This document shows, one piece after another, positions 63,525-64,000 of a stretch of DNA of 64,000 nt (its first letter is position 1; each line of letters starts with the position of its first letter). Location of the stretch: positions 7,892,858 to 7,956,857 of the forward strand of contig NC_087075.1 of NCBI RefSeq assembly GCF_026151205.1, written 5' to 3'. The stretch is from Bolinopsis microptera. Lineage: Eukaryota; Ctenophora; Tentaculata; Lobata; Bolinopsidae. A program made the position numbers and the translations under genes. The notes beneath the pieces were generated by a model that had not been told where the DNA came from, ran no database searches, and was given only the letters and a program-made list of their open reading frames with translations.

Positions 63525-64000
63525 ATTTGATTTTAATTAATTAACTGTTATTTAATTAAGGACTTCTCACTTGATAAAAACATCCCATCTCTTTACAAGT
63601 TTTACACTGAAAGTATATAACAAATACACACTCCCCCCTTGCTTTAGAGGCTAAAAGAACGAGAGTTCGAAAAAAAGGGAAACAGGTTGGGGCGTTGCCC
63701 AGCAAGACTGAGTATGTAGGTAACCAGAGTAGTCGGAACATAACAGTTCAACCACAAGAAGATACTCTACAATCTCTTAGATACTCGGGCGAGGTCATGT
63801 TTTGTTTTTTTTTTTGTTAGTTGAAAACCAGTTTTTGCTGGTACCATATATAGGGCTTTGGAACAATATAGAATAAAAATTGTATGAAAAACTCACATCC
63901 CGTGGGGCACGTCGACATTCAAGTTCTAGTTGCAAGCACATGTTATAAAATTGTAAAATCGCCTCAAGACCAGAACTGCATATTGCTTGGGCTTCAGCCC
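63525..64000. other. No gene recognised
   Basis: Right edge of the window; AT-rich with no supported feature. Confidence 0.45.

Noticed and set aside
1-64000. tRNA, rRNA and spliceosomal RNA genes
   Set aside because: I looked for GGTTCRANNCC-type B boxes with acceptor stems and for conserved snRNA words and found none convincing; a tRNAscan/Infernal run would be decisive.

Overview
The window looks like nuclear DNA from a metazoan, probably an early-branching marine invertebrate such as a cnidarian; I cannot name the species. Reasons: AT-rich sequence, spliced genes with GT-AG introns whose exon phases can be followed across many exons, animal gene families (Popeye-domain protein, ARHGEF17-like protein, PEX14), Penelope-like and LINE retroelements, many foldback elements and minisatellites, and a 100-N scaffold gap at 36846-36945. 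No tRNA, rRNA or CRISPR array was seen.

0-9.1 kb (+ strand genes): two tandem paralogues (A, 3206-7778; B, 8242-9121) encode small secreted 12-cysteine peptides with the same three-exon structure and phases. Intron 1 of both is packed with GGGTCA repeats. Gene A carries a 5'-truncated antisense Penelope-like element in intron 2. A decayed LINE and a FLYWCH zinc-finger relic lie upstream. 10.5-11.3 kb (- strand): three internal exons of PEX14.

12.6-17.7 kb: gene-poor, full of hairpins and short foldback elements. These include a compact ~103-bp family built of stacked hairpins, found four times in the window; three copies are flanked by perfect 8-bp target duplications.

18.5-36.6 kb (- strand): 24 phase-compatible exons of an ARHGEF17-like protein (C-terminal half with beta-propeller). 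Its introns host an intronless, bacterial-looking secreted right-handed beta-helix gene (24224-26452), an antisense frameshifted secreted-protein gene (19174-20086), a decayed DNA transposon with subterminal repeats (21446-23916), a hAT-type MITE and several tandem repeats.

37-43.8 kb: minisatellites and repeats, no confident gene. 43.8-49.3 kb (- strand): a complete seven-exon Popeye-domain (POPDC) gene with a degenerate cAMP-binding cassette. 50-58.9 kb: MITEs, two LINE relics, a nested ~130-bp element with a 9-bp target duplication, a GC-rich repeat island and more compact hairpin elements. 59-63.5 kb (+ strand): scattered candidate exons of unidentified genes. The host genes do not form an obvious pathway; the common theme is host genes heavily colonised by mobile and tandem DNA.
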